A stretch of 64,000 bases of DNA. It comes from Atriophallophorus winterbourni. Its lineage: Eukaryota; Platyhelminthes; Trematoda; Plagiorchiida; Microphallidae. The translations under genes and the position numbers were made by a program. Positions 54,209-64,000 of this stretch are shown here, one piece after another (the first letter of the stretch is position 1; every line of letters starts with the position of its first letter). The stretch lies in the NCBI GenBank assembly GCA_013407085.1, contig JACCGJ010001714.1, positions 1 to 64,000 on the forward strand. The letters are read 5' to 3'. The notes under the pieces were generated by a model, which saw nothing but the letters and a program-made list of their open reading frames with translations, was not told where the DNA came from and made no database searches.

Positions 54209-55187
54209 CTCTTTCGGCCCGTCGCAAGCGCGTCACGTTATCTCCATAGGCAAATGGTGATTGCCTAGCAGGGGAGACATATGTATAGCAACTTGAAGGT
54301 GGTAACGGGCCAACGAGGTCTACGTGCCTGTGCGAGAAACGCTTATCCGGTTCGACGAAAGCTCTTAATGGGCTTTTTGTGTGCCGGTGGATTTTCGAGG
54401 GTTGACAATTACCGCGCGCTTTAGCGCTTGTGCGAACGACTTTACTGGATTTTGGTCCGTCACATAGACCCGTGGATTTATCCTTGATGTGGAACAGACG
54501 ACGTAATTTCTTCGGGCCGACGACAGTAGTCGTCGTTACCTGTCGGCCCGATGTGCGATGGACGCAAGGTTTGATGCAACGCCGCGCATCGTCGCCGTAT
54601 TTCAGATGTATCCAGCAAACGGGTGACCGAGTGTGACTACTCGAGTGTCGGCGGGATGGGGTGCGAGATAGTGACTTATTGTTGAGTGCGAGGTTTTGAA
54701 CCTCATTGCGTAAAGGCGCAACCTCAGCCAGCAGATCCGCATTGCTGACTTCCGTTGGAGTACCCTGTGTGCGTGATAGTCCTGCGGTTACTGTGGAAAC
54801 ATGGGCATCTGGATAGGGACGGATACATTCAGCGATGTGGTCCGCCATTTCCGAAAGCTCAGATACCGGAGTGCTTTTCGCAGCAACCAAGATGGGTTGC
54901 ACGCACTGAGGTAAACGCTGGAGCCACAGTTCCTTTAATATGGACTCGTCCATGTGCGGTGACTCGAGCAGGTGGCACATCTCCATTAGTATGGTAGATC
55001 GCTTTTTGTTGGCAATTTCTAAGTTGCCAAACAGCTGCTGTAGCCTAGATCGTTCAGACGGAACCGTGCGAGAAATCACGGCTTGTTTGACGATACGGTA
55101 GCGGTCACCTATGGGTGCAGTCAGGACTGCGTCGCGTACCTGTAATAACACATCCGCGGGGAGTTTCTGCGTTAAATGTGAAAACAT
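54129..55187 (-). pseudogene. gag-protease-integrase fused frame of the Gypsy derivative
   Basis: A 352-codon frame that looks like several pieces of a CsRn1-type polyprotein joined by deletions. Residues 1-185 are gag (FSHLTQKLPADVLLQVRDAV, LRQLFG-like LQQLFGNLEIANKK, LKELWLQRLPQCVQPIL). A CHCC finger follows at about 192-212 (CWIHLKYGDDARRCIKPC). Then comes the beginning of the protease (RRLFHIKDKSTGL), a jump to integrase (SKIHRHTKSPLRAFVEPDKR, HVDLVGPLPPS) and a jump to a different C-terminal stretch. The frame is open, but no enzyme domain is complete. The gag start is probably upstream, since the first ATG lacks the usual N-terminus. Confidence 0.75.
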
Positions 55188-55510
55188 AACGTAGTCATCA
55201 ATGATATTTTTAGAACTAAATTAAGTTTCTAAAAAATGAAACCAATACTCAGGGTCCTGTGAAATAAAGCTGGGTATTGTGATGACCGTCGAAACCAAAA
55301 TAACGCGTTTAGAATCACTCATGATAAACAGGAGTAATTGATGCAAATAAAATGCACGATTGAACGAGGTAAAAAAATTTACCTGAAAACTCCGATGTGA
55401 AGCGGAAAAATTTTGACGTACCGGAAAAGATATAGGAATAATGCATGTATGTCGGGCTCACCAATTGTAGTAGACGAAGGATTCGTGCATTACGTCGGGC
55501 TCACCAACTT

Positions 55511-55691
55511 TGTAGTGGACCAGATTACTACAATAATGTCCCCAAGAACGTTGGAGAAAAGGCACAGGAGATGAAAGGTTTATCGCGGTAGCCAAAACGT
55601 GTACAGAGCGTTTACGATGCACGCGCGAACGAACGGAAGTTAATTATTGTCAAGGTCAATATTTTGATAAGGAAAAACAAGCGGTGTTACA
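55511..55691 (-). repeat. 5' LTR of the Gypsy derivative (right)
   Basis: The same 181 bp with about seven substitutions. The primer site lies at 55506-55492 on the element strand, and a second copy lies 43 bp further in. Confidence 0.92.
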
Positions 55692-57660
55692 CGCCCACCG
55701 TCTGCACAGGAAACTTACAATCTGGCCCTACTGGATAAAATTCGCATGATTACTTCCAGATACACTTGTGGATTTTGATTATGGGTGACTTCAATTTACC
55801 GAATCTGCAGAGCAGTACCATTTATCCAGAACACTCCCTGGAGCGCGCATTCAGTGAGTTATTTGACGATATTCCTCTTTATAACCACATTACATGTAAT
55901 ACCCGATACCGCGGAAACGATTTACCCTCACTCTTAGATCTCGTTCTGACAAGCAATGAACATGACATTGATAACGTTGCTTACGAAAGTCCACTGGGAC
56001 TAAGTGATCACGTCGTCATCCAGTTTGACTATCTGTTTGAAGCTGTAAGAACAAATGATGCCCGTAAAAGAGTTAGGCGGATCAACACTATGGCGTTGAG
56101 TGATGCTCTGAAAAACACGTTTAACTGCCAACCGGAAACCAGCAACGTACATGAGTTTTGGATATGGCTAATATCTAATCTCAAAAGTTCAATCGATGTG
56201 AGTTTCGAATTTGTCCTCAGGAACTCAAGAAAAAACTTCGAATTTAAATCAAGAAACCGAACTCATAAGTGGTTAACGGTACGAAACATTGCTTGGCGAC
56301 ACCATCGACAAAACCCATCATCCGAGACCTGGGAAACATTGCGTTTACTGCGGAACAAAGTAAACAAATTTGTCATCCAAGACAAGTTGTGCTTCCAAGA
56401 AGTGATATCAAGCATGATGGAGCGAAACCCCAAAATACCTTATCGTATGGTTAACGATGAGGCTAAGGTGAAACCTGGAGTAGCGTCCGTGAACACATCA
56501 GCTGGACCAACAACAACTGCAGCAGAAACTGCTGATGCTTTAGCCACGTTATTTCATCGGTATTCAACCCGATAGAACATGCAATAAACAGCCCAAATCC
56601 AACACTTTCAAACACGGTTGCCCTAAGTGAAATAAGTGTCACTGAGAAACGCGTCCTCTAAGGTTTATTTAATCTTAAAACCGGAAAGTCTCCTGGGGCC
56701 GACGGAATAACCCCGAAAATACTGAAGCAATTTGCGAGATTGCTATACAAACCACTCACTTATTCATTCGAGAAAACACTGGCAAGCGGAGTGATTCCTA
56801 CAGATTGGAAACGAGGAATAATTTCTCCAATTTACAACTTGGAAATCGCTCCGATGTTTCCAAATCGGACTAACCAGGTACGTGTATATGGTGCATTATC
56901 CAAACGAATTACAGCAACTAGCGGAGTTCTTCAAGGCTCAGTCCTTGGTCCGATCCTCTTTCTGGTTTATGGCGATGAAATACCGTAAATTGTTCGATGT
57001 AACATTTCGTTATTTGCGGACGACATTAAGATTTGGCGCAGCATTCGTAGTCCAGAAGACTGTCTGCTATTACAAAAGGATCAACATCACTTCAAACTAA
57101 CAGTGCCTTTAAAAAAGCAACACATGTTCTAAATCTACTCGAACGTGTATTTGGGAAATTTACGCCCAAGATATTCCCAAGGATTATGAATACATACTTG
57201 AGACCAGTCATGGAATAAGGTGTGCAGTCATGGTCTCCGTGGCTCAAGAGGGATGTGGAACTTATGCAGCGAATCTATCACCGCTCAACAAAACTAGTTC
57301 TCAGCATCCGAAACAAACCATATAAATAAAGTATAGCTCAACTGAATCTGTTCGATTTTCCCTATCGACGAATCAGAGGAGACCTCATCTTACTTTACAA
57401 AACATTCCATACCCCGAACCATCCCTTACAGGATTTATTCACGCGAAGGGATACGAGGAATTATCGGACCCATGAATATGTGTTGGTCGTACCCCATTCC
57501 CGCCTGAACTGTAGAAGGTATTTTTACTCTCTCCGTGTCTGTTTTACTTGGAACAGTTTACCTTCAACCGTTGCTCACGCCACTAGCTTGCATGACTTTA
57601 AAACGAAATTAGACGAATTTTTATTGAATTATTCGTTTCCAGAACACTTACATACTGTTT
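55692..57660 (+). pseudogene. LINE A copy 2 endonuclease C-terminus and reverse transcriptase
   Basis: The endonuclease continues as ILIMGDFNLPNLQSS, LPSLLDLVLTS and LGLSDHVVIQFDY in one 269-codon frame (55766-56575). After a stop, GKSPGADGITPKILKQF and SGVIPTDWKRGIISPIY lead, as in copy 1, straight to SGVLQGSVLGPILFLVY, then FADDIKIW across frames near 57010. The block containing NYRPISLL and DFSKAFD is missing with the same junction as copy 1. Copy 2 has a further deletion near 57083. The C-terminal part (57120-57660) is readable in pieces. Confidence 0.8.
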
Positions 57661-57772
57661 AATCTATGTTCTTATATTGTTTATACACTTTAATTTCAAT
57701 TTTTACCATCCTGTGGTTGTTGTTAAGCTTATTGCTTTTTAGACCATTAAAAACCTCGAATTACCTTGAATT

Positions 57773-60117
57773 ACAAACGAAGAACTCATGACAGAATCTG
57801 TTTCCTATACAGCTCCACTCGGATTGAGTGATCATGTTGTCATGACATTTGATTATACTTATCAATACGAACCAGCAGGAAATACTCAACGAACGTATAC
57901 AACTGTGAACTATGACTTGCTTCGAGCTCTTACTACTGCAAATCGATGTGATTTCCTTGAACTCAAATCAGCTAAGGAAATTTGGGAAACGTTTTACAGC
58001 CAACTTCGTATTATCATTGACTTATCATCGAGGGTGAAAATAATATCCAGGAAACAGCGTCCAAAAAAGCCTCTCAGAAGCAGTACTCGGAAATGGATGT
58101 GTAAGCGTGCCAATGCCTGGTCCAAATACTTGGACGATCCGTCTGGGATAACTTGGTGCTACTACACGTTATTGCGAAATAAGTGTGTCTGCCTCATTCG
58201 AAAAGACAGAAAAGATTACCAAATCAGTCTTGTCGAAAAATTCATTATAAATCCCAAAGAATTGTATAAACACGTCAACGACCGCCGGAATGTTAAAATG
58301 GAAATACCGCCACTGGTCTCTGGTACTGGAATAGTGACGTCATTTAAAGATTGCGCTAACGTTTTCCGACAACAATTCGCATCAGTTATCTCACAAGTGT
58401 CGACTAATAGACAGCCATTAAACTCTGACAGCTGCAGCCTGCCAATTCTTCACGGGGTGGAGTTTCCCCCTAACGTTGTTCAATCACAATTAATGACGAT
58501 AAAGAGAACAGGCTCACCCGGTATAGACAATATACACACAAACATTTTGCACAATCTATCTTCCGAGTTGGCAATACCGACATCTGACGTATTCACGATG
58601 ATGTTCGAGCAGAGCTTTGTACCAGAAACTTGGAAAACTGCCCTGATTAGTCCCATCTACAAGGGTGGTAAAAGAAATGATCCTTTAAACTATCGCCCGA
58701 TAGCGTTATTACCAGTGCTATCCAAAGTAATGGAGTCCATAATAGCTGATGCCTTACGGAATCACTTTGAGATTAATAATTTAATCTCCGAGGCACAGCA
58801 TGGATTCAGGAAAAAAAGATCCTGCCTGACAAACTTGCTATTAGTAAAAGAATCTTGGTCTGAGCTACTGGATGCCGGCAACTCCGTGGACGTAATTTAT
58901 ATCGATTTCTCAAAAGCCTTCGATCGTGTGAATCACGAAATACTTTCGTCGAAACTAATCACCTACGGTGTACAGGGTAAACTTCATGCATGGAATAAAG
59001 AATGGTTGATATCTCGTGAGATGTACGTGAGAGTCAAAAACGAACTATGCGAGTCGATTAAAGTTGCCAGTGGTGTCCCACAAGGATCAGTCCTCGGACT
59101 GCTTTTGTTTTTAATATATATAAACGACTTGCCTACTGTAATGCAGTCGTCGGTGATTATTTTCGCTGATGACGCAAAGCTTTGGCGCAAGATAAACTCC
59201 ACAGACGACACGCAGAACCTGCAACGGGATCTCGATATGATTCACACTTGGTCCATAGACAACGAAATGCCCCTGAATGCTTCGAAATGCAGCCTATTGT
59301 CTCTCAACAGCAAGTCTAGCAAAGAATATAATCTTGGTCGCACTGTTATTAAACCCGCCTTTTCCGAAAAAGATTTAGGTGTGATTATCCAATCAGACTT
59401 AGGAAACTCAATGCAATGTCGACTGGCTGCCTGCAAAGCTGAAAACAACTTGGGTCTCCTTAGAAGAGTCCTAGGTTCGTTTGACCCCAATATTGCCTGC
59501 AAATTGATTTCAACGTACATCCGTCCTCATGTTGAATATGCTATACCGGCGTGGGATCCTTGGTTGAAAAATGATATTCTGCTATTAGAAACTCAACAGC
59601 GCAGAGCGACAAAACTCGTCCTAGGACTATCAAATTATCCATACGAAACGCGACTTAAATTATTGAATTTGCATTCCGCTGAATACAGACGGAAACGAGG
59701 AGCACTTATATTCATTTGGACAGTGCTTAATCAAACAAATCATCCTTGCGGTCATTTGTTTCATCTTTCCCATAACACACATCTGCGAGGTCACCAATTG
59801 AAACTTTACCAACAGCATAGCAGGTTGAACTGCCGCAAATATGCATTTTCCGTTCGCAATGTGCAACTGTGGAACAGTTTACCTACTCATGTGGTACAAT
59901 CTGGAACCGTTGAAGTTTTCAAGAAATCGCTAGATATCCACATGGACAAGTATGTTTTTTATGTTTGACAATAATCTAACAATATTTTGATATTTTTTAC
60001 CATCCGACCCAATGTACATTTTTCTGGGTCTTGTAAAGCATAGCTTTTTACCTGCATATAATCTATGAATAATCTATGAATAAATACAAGTATAAATAAA
60101 ATCAAAATCAATGGGAC
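57773..60117 (+). mobile_element. 5'-truncated LINE 'C' with an intact ORF2 frame
   Basis: Starts within the endonuclease directly after the 3' end of LINE A copy 2 and ends in a 3' UTR with AATCTATGA and AATAAATAC-type repeats (60058-60105). Only the 5' part is missing; the rest is uninterrupted, suggesting a young insertion. Confidence 0.85.
57788..59968 (+). CDS. LINE C endonuclease C-terminus and complete reverse transcriptase
   Basis: A 726-residue open frame. It begins at the last endonuclease motif (APLGLSDHVVMTFDYT). The connecting region (KWMCKRANAWSKYLDD, LLRNKCVCLIRKDRKDYQ) is followed by the reverse transcriptase at residues about 235-470: TGSPGIDNIHTNIL, ALISPIYKGGKRNDPLNYR, QHGFRKKRSCLTNLL, VIYIDFSKAFDRVNHEIL, SGVPQGSVLGLLLFLIYIND and catalytic FADDAKLW. 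The C-terminal region has YIRPHVEYAIPAWDPWL, RRATKLVLGL and VQLWNSLPTHVV. All catalytic motifs are complete. The missing endonuclease makes it unable to transpose by itself. The Met at 57788 is an internal residue of the original protein. Confidence 0.9.
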   Translation: MTESVSYTAPLGLSDHVVMTFDYTYQYEPAGNTQRTYTTVNYDLLRALTTANRCDFLELKSAKEIWETFYSQLRIIIDLSSRVKIISRKQRPKKPLRSSTRKWMCKRANAWSKYLDDPSGITWCYYTLLRNKCVCLIRKDRKDYQISLVEKFIINPKELYKHVNDRRNVKMEIPPLVSGTGIVTSFKDCANVFRQQFASVISQVSTNRQPLNSDSCSLPILHGVEFPPNVVQSQLMTIKRTGSPGIDNIHTNILHNLSSELAIPTSDVFTMMFEQSFVPETWKTALISPIYKGGKRNDPLNYRPIALLPVLSKVMESIIADALRNHFEINNLISEAQHGFRKKRSCLTNLLLVKESWSELLDAGNSVDVIYIDFSKAFDRVNHEILSSKLITYGVQGKLHAWNKEWLISREMYVRVKNELCESIKVASGVPQGSVLGLLLFLIYINDLPTVMQSSVIIFADDAKLWRKINSTDDTQNLQRDLDMIHTWSIDNEMPLNASKCSLLSLNSKSSKEYNLGRTVIKPAFSEKDLGVIIQSDLGNSMQCRLAACKAENNLGLLRRVLGSFDPNIACKLISTYIRPHVEYAIPAWDPWLKNDILLLETQQRRATKLVLGLSNYPYETRLKLLNLHSAEYRRKRGALIFIWTVLNQTNHPCGHLFHLSHNTHLRGHQLKLYQQHSRLNCRKYAFSVRNVQLWNSLPTHVVQSGTVEVFKKSLDIHMDKYVFYV

Positions 60118-62215
60118 ATGATAGCTTATTAATAGTTTGGGGCAAAATTCGGATTAGCTCTCATATAATCGTCAAGTTTGATGTGAATATAGATAAATTG
60201 TTTGAGCTTACCAAATCGGAAGGTAGGGAATTCCAAGCAAAGTACACACGAACCGAATAAAATTACCTGCGGCAGTTCCGTTTGAAATGTGGTATTTCCA
60301 ACTTGCAACCATGGCCACGGTTGTTACTGGAAGTTCGAATGTGGAAAAATATATCCAGGGGGTGGGAAACAGTAGTGAGTATTTTGTATGCGAGGATGAG
60401 ATCACCTCGCATTCTCTTTTGTGCAAGTGTTCTCCGCTCCAGTCGTCTGAGTCGCCCGGCGAATGGCATATTTTCGAGACCAATAGCAAGCGTAGAAGCT
60501 CTCCGGTATATGCGATCCAGGAGTAAGATGTCTTTTTGGAGCCATGGTGTCCAGGCTTGTGCGGCATAATCTAAAACCGGGTGTATATATGTATTCATCA
60601 TGAGAGGAAAACACCCCGGGGAAAAACGTCCAAATATCCACAGTAACATATAGAGCAGCCGAGACGCGCTTTTGTTAACGGCTTCGCATTGTAGACCATT
60701 TATCAAACTACCGCAAATCCAAACACCCAGGTCCTTTTCTTCTTCGGTGTACTCCTGTTTTCTGTCGCCGAGCTTGTATGGATAGGAAAAGCCAAGTTGA
60801 CGACCAATCTGAATGGTCTTCGACTTTTACATATTCAATGGCAGTTTATTTTCGGATGACCAGTTGTACAAAACACTCAAATCGTTTTGCAGCAAGATAC
60901 AATCGTCAGCATTTCTGATTTGCCTCCATACTTCTATATCGTCAGCAAACAAAACCATCTTACTATCATTTGGTAGCGATATATAGACTAGAAACAGTAT
61001 TGTTCCAAGCACTGAGCCTTGTGGAACTCTGCTAGTGACATCGATGTTCTTCGATAATAGGCCGTCCACACGAACTCGGATGTGTCTGTTGCTGAGGTAA
61101 TCTCTTAACAATTCGTATAGTCTTCCAACAACACCATGTTTATTTAGCTTGTTCAAGAGTAAATTGTGATCAACTCAGTCGAACGTTTAGAAATGTCCAG
61201 GTAGCACGCATTGCCAATGACTATCCGGATCGGAGTAATCCAGTTGTGCGAAACTAGTGCTTTGTAACTCGGCACACAGGGCACGGTAGTTCACCATTTT
61301 GTCCCATCACTATTGCGCCTAGCGCTACAAACGTACTCGAATTCTAGGACAACGTGATCGCTTCGTCCGATCAGAGGTTTATAAACTATATTCTCAACAG
61401 CTGTGGGATCTGATGTAAGTATAAGATCCAAGGTAGACGGCTGGTCTGATCCTCTCATATGAGTAAATCCTAAAACGTGGTTATAAAGGAGTGCGTAATC
61501 CAAAACGGCTCAAGGGTTCATTTTAAAGTGTCTCTGATGGATGATCATTCCGGCTATAGAGCTGGGGAAAGTTGAAACCCCCATTATTAATATCTGGGTA
61601 TTGTATCGCGTTGTTACATAGCGCAAAGTATTAATCAGTTTATTGTTTAGGTCGAGAGTTGCTGTTGGAGAACAATAGATCAATCCAATAATGCATTGGT
61701 CTCATGAAGTAAGAGTCAGAGAGCATCAAAGTGTGTCAGTGATATCAAGGATCTGGTCGTCCATAGCTCTAATGATAAACGATTGCTTGAAGTAGAGTGC
61801 TGCTCCTCCGCCATCGCCTAAACGATCACGCCGGAATAGAGACATGTTGGGCAAAGAGAGTTCATTATCAGACAATGAGGCATGGAACCACGTTTCTGTT
61901 ACTGCTACTACGTCTGGCGCCGTTTCATTACAAATCTCGGACAATTCGATTAATTTGTTGAAAAGGCTGTTCGCGTTTGTATAGATGCATTTAATCGTAT
62001 TTTTTGTGAGTAATGACGGGATGTAAACCGAAGTTATTGGTCCGGCTTCTTTGGATGGTAAAACATGTGTTCGACTTATTGGTCGCGACGGCTTGAATCG
62101 ACAATTAGTTTTCGGTGTGAATTGCTCAGTCCGACTCGATTTGAGCCGGACCGATAACAAGCAAAAAATGGGATTAGGTTGCTTACTGAGCAGTTCAAGA
62201 ATCAATTAAAAATCT
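60118..62215 (-). mobile_element. CR1/Jockey-like LINE 'D' remnant
   Basis: Minus-strand LINE: end of ORF1 and endonuclease start (62205-61726), endonuclease C-terminus (61503-61291), a deletion, then reverse transcriptase (61156-60827) and C-terminal region (60706-60263). Frames are broken at each step. It faces LINE C tail to tail. Confidence 0.75.
60263..62205 (-). pseudogene. LINE D endonuclease-reverse transcriptase
   Basis: Motifs: CIYTNANSLFNKLIELSE, VVAVTETWFHASLSDNE, DGGGAALYFKQSF, GSDQPSTLDLILTSD and GRSDHVVLEFEY (endonuclease). The reverse transcriptase resumes only at LLNKLNKHGVVGRLYELL (61160), so motifs up to DFSKAFD are deleted. SRVPQGSVLGTILFLVYI (Arg where Gly is usual) and catalytic FADDIEVW follow. 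The C-terminal part has YIHPVLDYAAQAWTPWLQKD and RRASTLAIGLENMPF. Confidence 0.75.
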
Positions 62216-63113
62216 AAAGGGCAGAAATTGTTTTGGATTTTTGGGATAACAAATGTAGATGCATGGTGTTACGATGTATGGTTTTCTTCGATGCACGGGT
62301 ATAGGGTCAAAAAGGCATCAAGGCTTCTCTTGAAAGTCTGCTGATTTGGTGAGTTCACAACATAATCTGGCAGATTGTTCCAAGTAAAACAAACTCGCAC
62401 GGCAAAAAAATGTCGTCTGCAGTTGAGTCTCGAGTGAGGAACAGTTAGACTAAATGTGTGAGCTCTTGTATTATGCGAGCTCCGTAGATTAAATAAACCT
62501 TGCAGTGGGTTATTTTCGGTATTCAAAATATTGTAAACCAGAATCAAATCCCCTCGGAGACGACGACGTGGATAATCAAATAAATTTAGCGTTTTGATTC
62601 GCTCATTGTATGGTTTCCGGCTGAGTCCGGTGACAAGTTTGGTAGCTCGATGATATATTCGTTGCAAAGTCGCAACATCTTTTTTAAGCCATGGCGACCA
62701 TGCTTGAACTGCATATTCCATCGTGGGTCTGATGTACGTATTTATAATGCAGGGAATTGTCTGTTTTGAGAACCTACCGAAAATTCTCTTTAGGAGTGAC
62801 AATTTCTGTGATGTTTTGCGATAGACGTAGTTGCAGTGGCTTCGACATCCCTAGGGTGTTGCTTATTAACACACCCAAGTCCTTTTGTTCCATGGTCCAC
62901 GAGAGGCTGTGTGTTCCAAGAAAATACTGGCACTCCACATATTTGCCAATGTTTAACATGTGACACTTTTGGAAATTGAAAAATAGGCGTTTTTTTAGGG
63001 ACCAAACCTGGAGGATGTCCAGATCGTTCTGGAGAAGTTCGCCGTCTTCCGACTTACTTATCTTCGACCACAGTTTTATATCGTCAGCGAACAGTATATT
63101 CTTACATTTGATT
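62216..63113 (-). pseudogene. LINE 'E' reverse transcriptase C-terminal half
   Basis: Minus-strand remnant beginning at FADDIKLWSKISKSEDG (catalytic motif) with LLQNDLDILQVWSLKKRLFF, MEQKDLGVLISNTLG, then after a frame change SLLKRIFGRFSKQTIPCII, YIRPTMEYAVQAWSPWLKKD, RATKLVTGLSRKPYNERI, RLRGDLILVYNIL and VCFTWNNLPDYVVNS. It is closely similar in order to LINE A and D. The C-terminal block (62802-62269, 177 codons) is open. Confidence 0.8.
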
Positions 63114-63790
63114 ATGGTTAGTTTTGGCGTAAGCTCCTTATTCACGAATGTTGGCGCTACAAGCGCGTTAGAATTAGTGAGGTAATCACTCAACTCCGAT
63201 ATGACCTTGAAGGATTGTACCAACTTGAGTGTACAAGAAATCATCAACGGTGTAGCAATTTGTCTAAATAGTAACCACTTCTTACTTAATGGACAGCTAT
63301 ACAAAAAAACGATGGTTTAGCTATGGGCTCACCCATTTCTCCAGTGCTAGCGAATATGTACATGAAGCACTTCGAATAGATAGCTTTGAGAAACGAAGCG
63401 TTAAAACCAAAGATATGGGAGCGCTATGTCGACGATACATTCGTCGTCATAAAGCGAAACAGACTAGAAGCATTTCATAGTTATCTCAATAGTTTGAACC
63501 CAAAAATCCAGGTCACAATGGAAACCGTCTCTACGGAAGGGACACTTCCGTTCTTGGACTGTCTCGCGCAAAATGACAACGGCAAGATAAGAACAACGGT
63601 ATATCGTATGCCTATCGACACGGATGCCATTTTGAGATTCACATCTGCGCACCCTAAAAGGGCTTTCCAGTCCATAGTAAAATCGCTATTCTACAAGGTT
63701 GACCGCCTTTGCCGCGATGATGCAGATAAGAGACGAGCTTATGAAGAAGTCAGTCGCTGACTTGCAAATCATGGTTAACCCAAGAGCTTA
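63114..63790 (+). pseudogene. Penelope-like element reverse transcriptase fragment
   Basis: Plus-strand fragment with motifs typical of Penelope-like elements. SLFTNVGATSALELV is preceded by FGVS where the family normally has an Asp (DVxSLFTN), so the first catalytic Asp is replaced by Gly. Next come the NGQLYKKT and MGSPISPVLANMYMKHFE region in shifted frames, ERYVDDTFVVIKRNRLEAF with intact YVDD (63416 onward), PFLDCLAQNDNGKIRTTVYR and DAILRFTSAHPKRAFQSIVK. The frame 63386-63760 is open over 124 codons. No GIY-YIG endonuclease is visible before the end. It is truncated at its 5' side against LINE E. Confidence 0.8.
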
Positions 63791-63804
63791 ACTAAGCGCC
63801 AATT

Positions 63805-64000
63805 GATTCAAGATTCAAGATTCAAGATTCAAGAATTTATGGTATGAAATAGCTCGTAGCTGTACAACACCACAGGATATTCGTATAAGGACAATAAATA
63901 TATATACAAAAAAAGTTTGATTCTTCAGGAAGATCGACAGTTTTGTAGTTGCAAAAAATGTCATGTATTGTGTCGGTATGATGGGTAAAAAAAATATTCG
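63805..64000 (-). repeat. LINE 3' tail with GATTCAA repeats, continuing out of the window
   Basis: Four GATTCAA units (63805-63832) followed by sequence that, read on the minus strand, resembles a LINE 3' UTR ending in TTGAATC repeats. The element body lies beyond the right edge. Confidence 0.5.

Larger units (their letters stand above)
52458..55691 (-). mobile_element. CsRn1-like Gypsy derivative lacking reverse transcriptase
   Basis: LTRs of 181 bp (52458-52638, 55511-55691) begin TGTAGT and end GTGTTACA, with about seven differences by eye. The target duplication is CGCC (52454-52457, 55692-55695). On the minus strand the primer site just inside the right LTR is TGGTGAGCCCGACGT, close to the complement of a tRNA-Trp 3' end. 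The purine tract GGAAGGGGGG adjoins the left LTR. Between them only a gag-integrase fused frame and duplicated integrase C-terminal sequence remain; no reverse transcriptase or RNase H is seen. Its mobilisation would have required enzymes from another element. Confidence 0.9.
50991..57772 (+). mobile_element. LINE A, copy 2, interrupted by a Gypsy derivative
   Basis: Parallel to copy 1 from its position 4231 onward. The first part is 50991-52457 and the second 55692-57772. The interruption (52458-55691) is bounded by CGCC on both sides, and copy 1 shows the uninterrupted site TATCGCCCACCG at 5707-5718. The 3' end repeats CGAATTACCTTGAATT as in copy 1. Several stops and indels. Confidence 0.88.

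Noticed and set aside
63805..63832. Short tandem repeats (GATTCAA, ATG, TTCAG) as CRISPR-like arrays
   Set aside because: Repeats are contiguous without spacers and sit at LINE 3' ends in a eukaryotic genome.

Overview
The window is nuclear DNA of a metazoan, most likely a flatworm and probably a digenean trematode. The basis is one intron-containing protein kinase gene set in dense decayed retrotransposons of types known from flukes: Ty3/Gypsy elements with a tRNA-Trp-like primer site and a CHCC zinc finger (CsRn1 type), RTE LINEs resembling SR2, CR1/Jockey-like LINEs with a PHD-finger ORF1, a Pao/BEL element and a Penelope-like fragment. The species cannot be fixed from the sequence alone.

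The only host gene I can support is on the minus strand: a divergent GSK3/shaggy-type kinase in three coding exons (31274-30442, 18582-17951, 17311-17010; 588 residues). The exon joins keep the reading frame and rebuild the activation-loop arginine. Intron 1 (about 11.9 kb) is almost wholly retroelements: RTE copies in both directions and a dense cluster of short non-autonomous repeats.

Layout: 1-13.8 kb, broken CR1-like LINEs (families F, G, A, H) and one RTE. 13.8-17 kb, unassigned DNA downstream of the kinase gene. 17-31.3 kb, the kinase gene and its intron. 31.8-47.9 kb, a plus-strand CsRn1-like Gypsy element with nested insertions: a CR1 3' tail in its 5' LTR; an old LINE (J) in gag, itself split by a full-length CR1 element with two intact overlapping ORFs; and a second, minus-strand Gypsy element with 308-bp LTRs and a GAAAT target duplication. 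48014-49013, an assembly gap of exactly 1000 Ns. 49.5-51 kb, a Pao/BEL remnant. 51-57.8 kb, a second copy of LINE A interrupted by a minus-strand Gypsy derivative (181-bp LTRs, CGCC target duplication). 57.8-60.1 kb, a LINE with an intact 726-codon ORF. 60.1-64 kb, more LINE remnants and a Penelope-like fragment.

The most unusual signal is a SINE-like family of about 215-235 bp (seven or eight copies in 20.4-25.9 kb). Two copies have target duplications that define the same 5' end. Its 3' end resembles the RTE 3' end and its middle carries a hairpin module also seen in the RTE 5' region and in a separate 345-bp insertion. This suggests a non-autonomous family that uses the RTE machinery.
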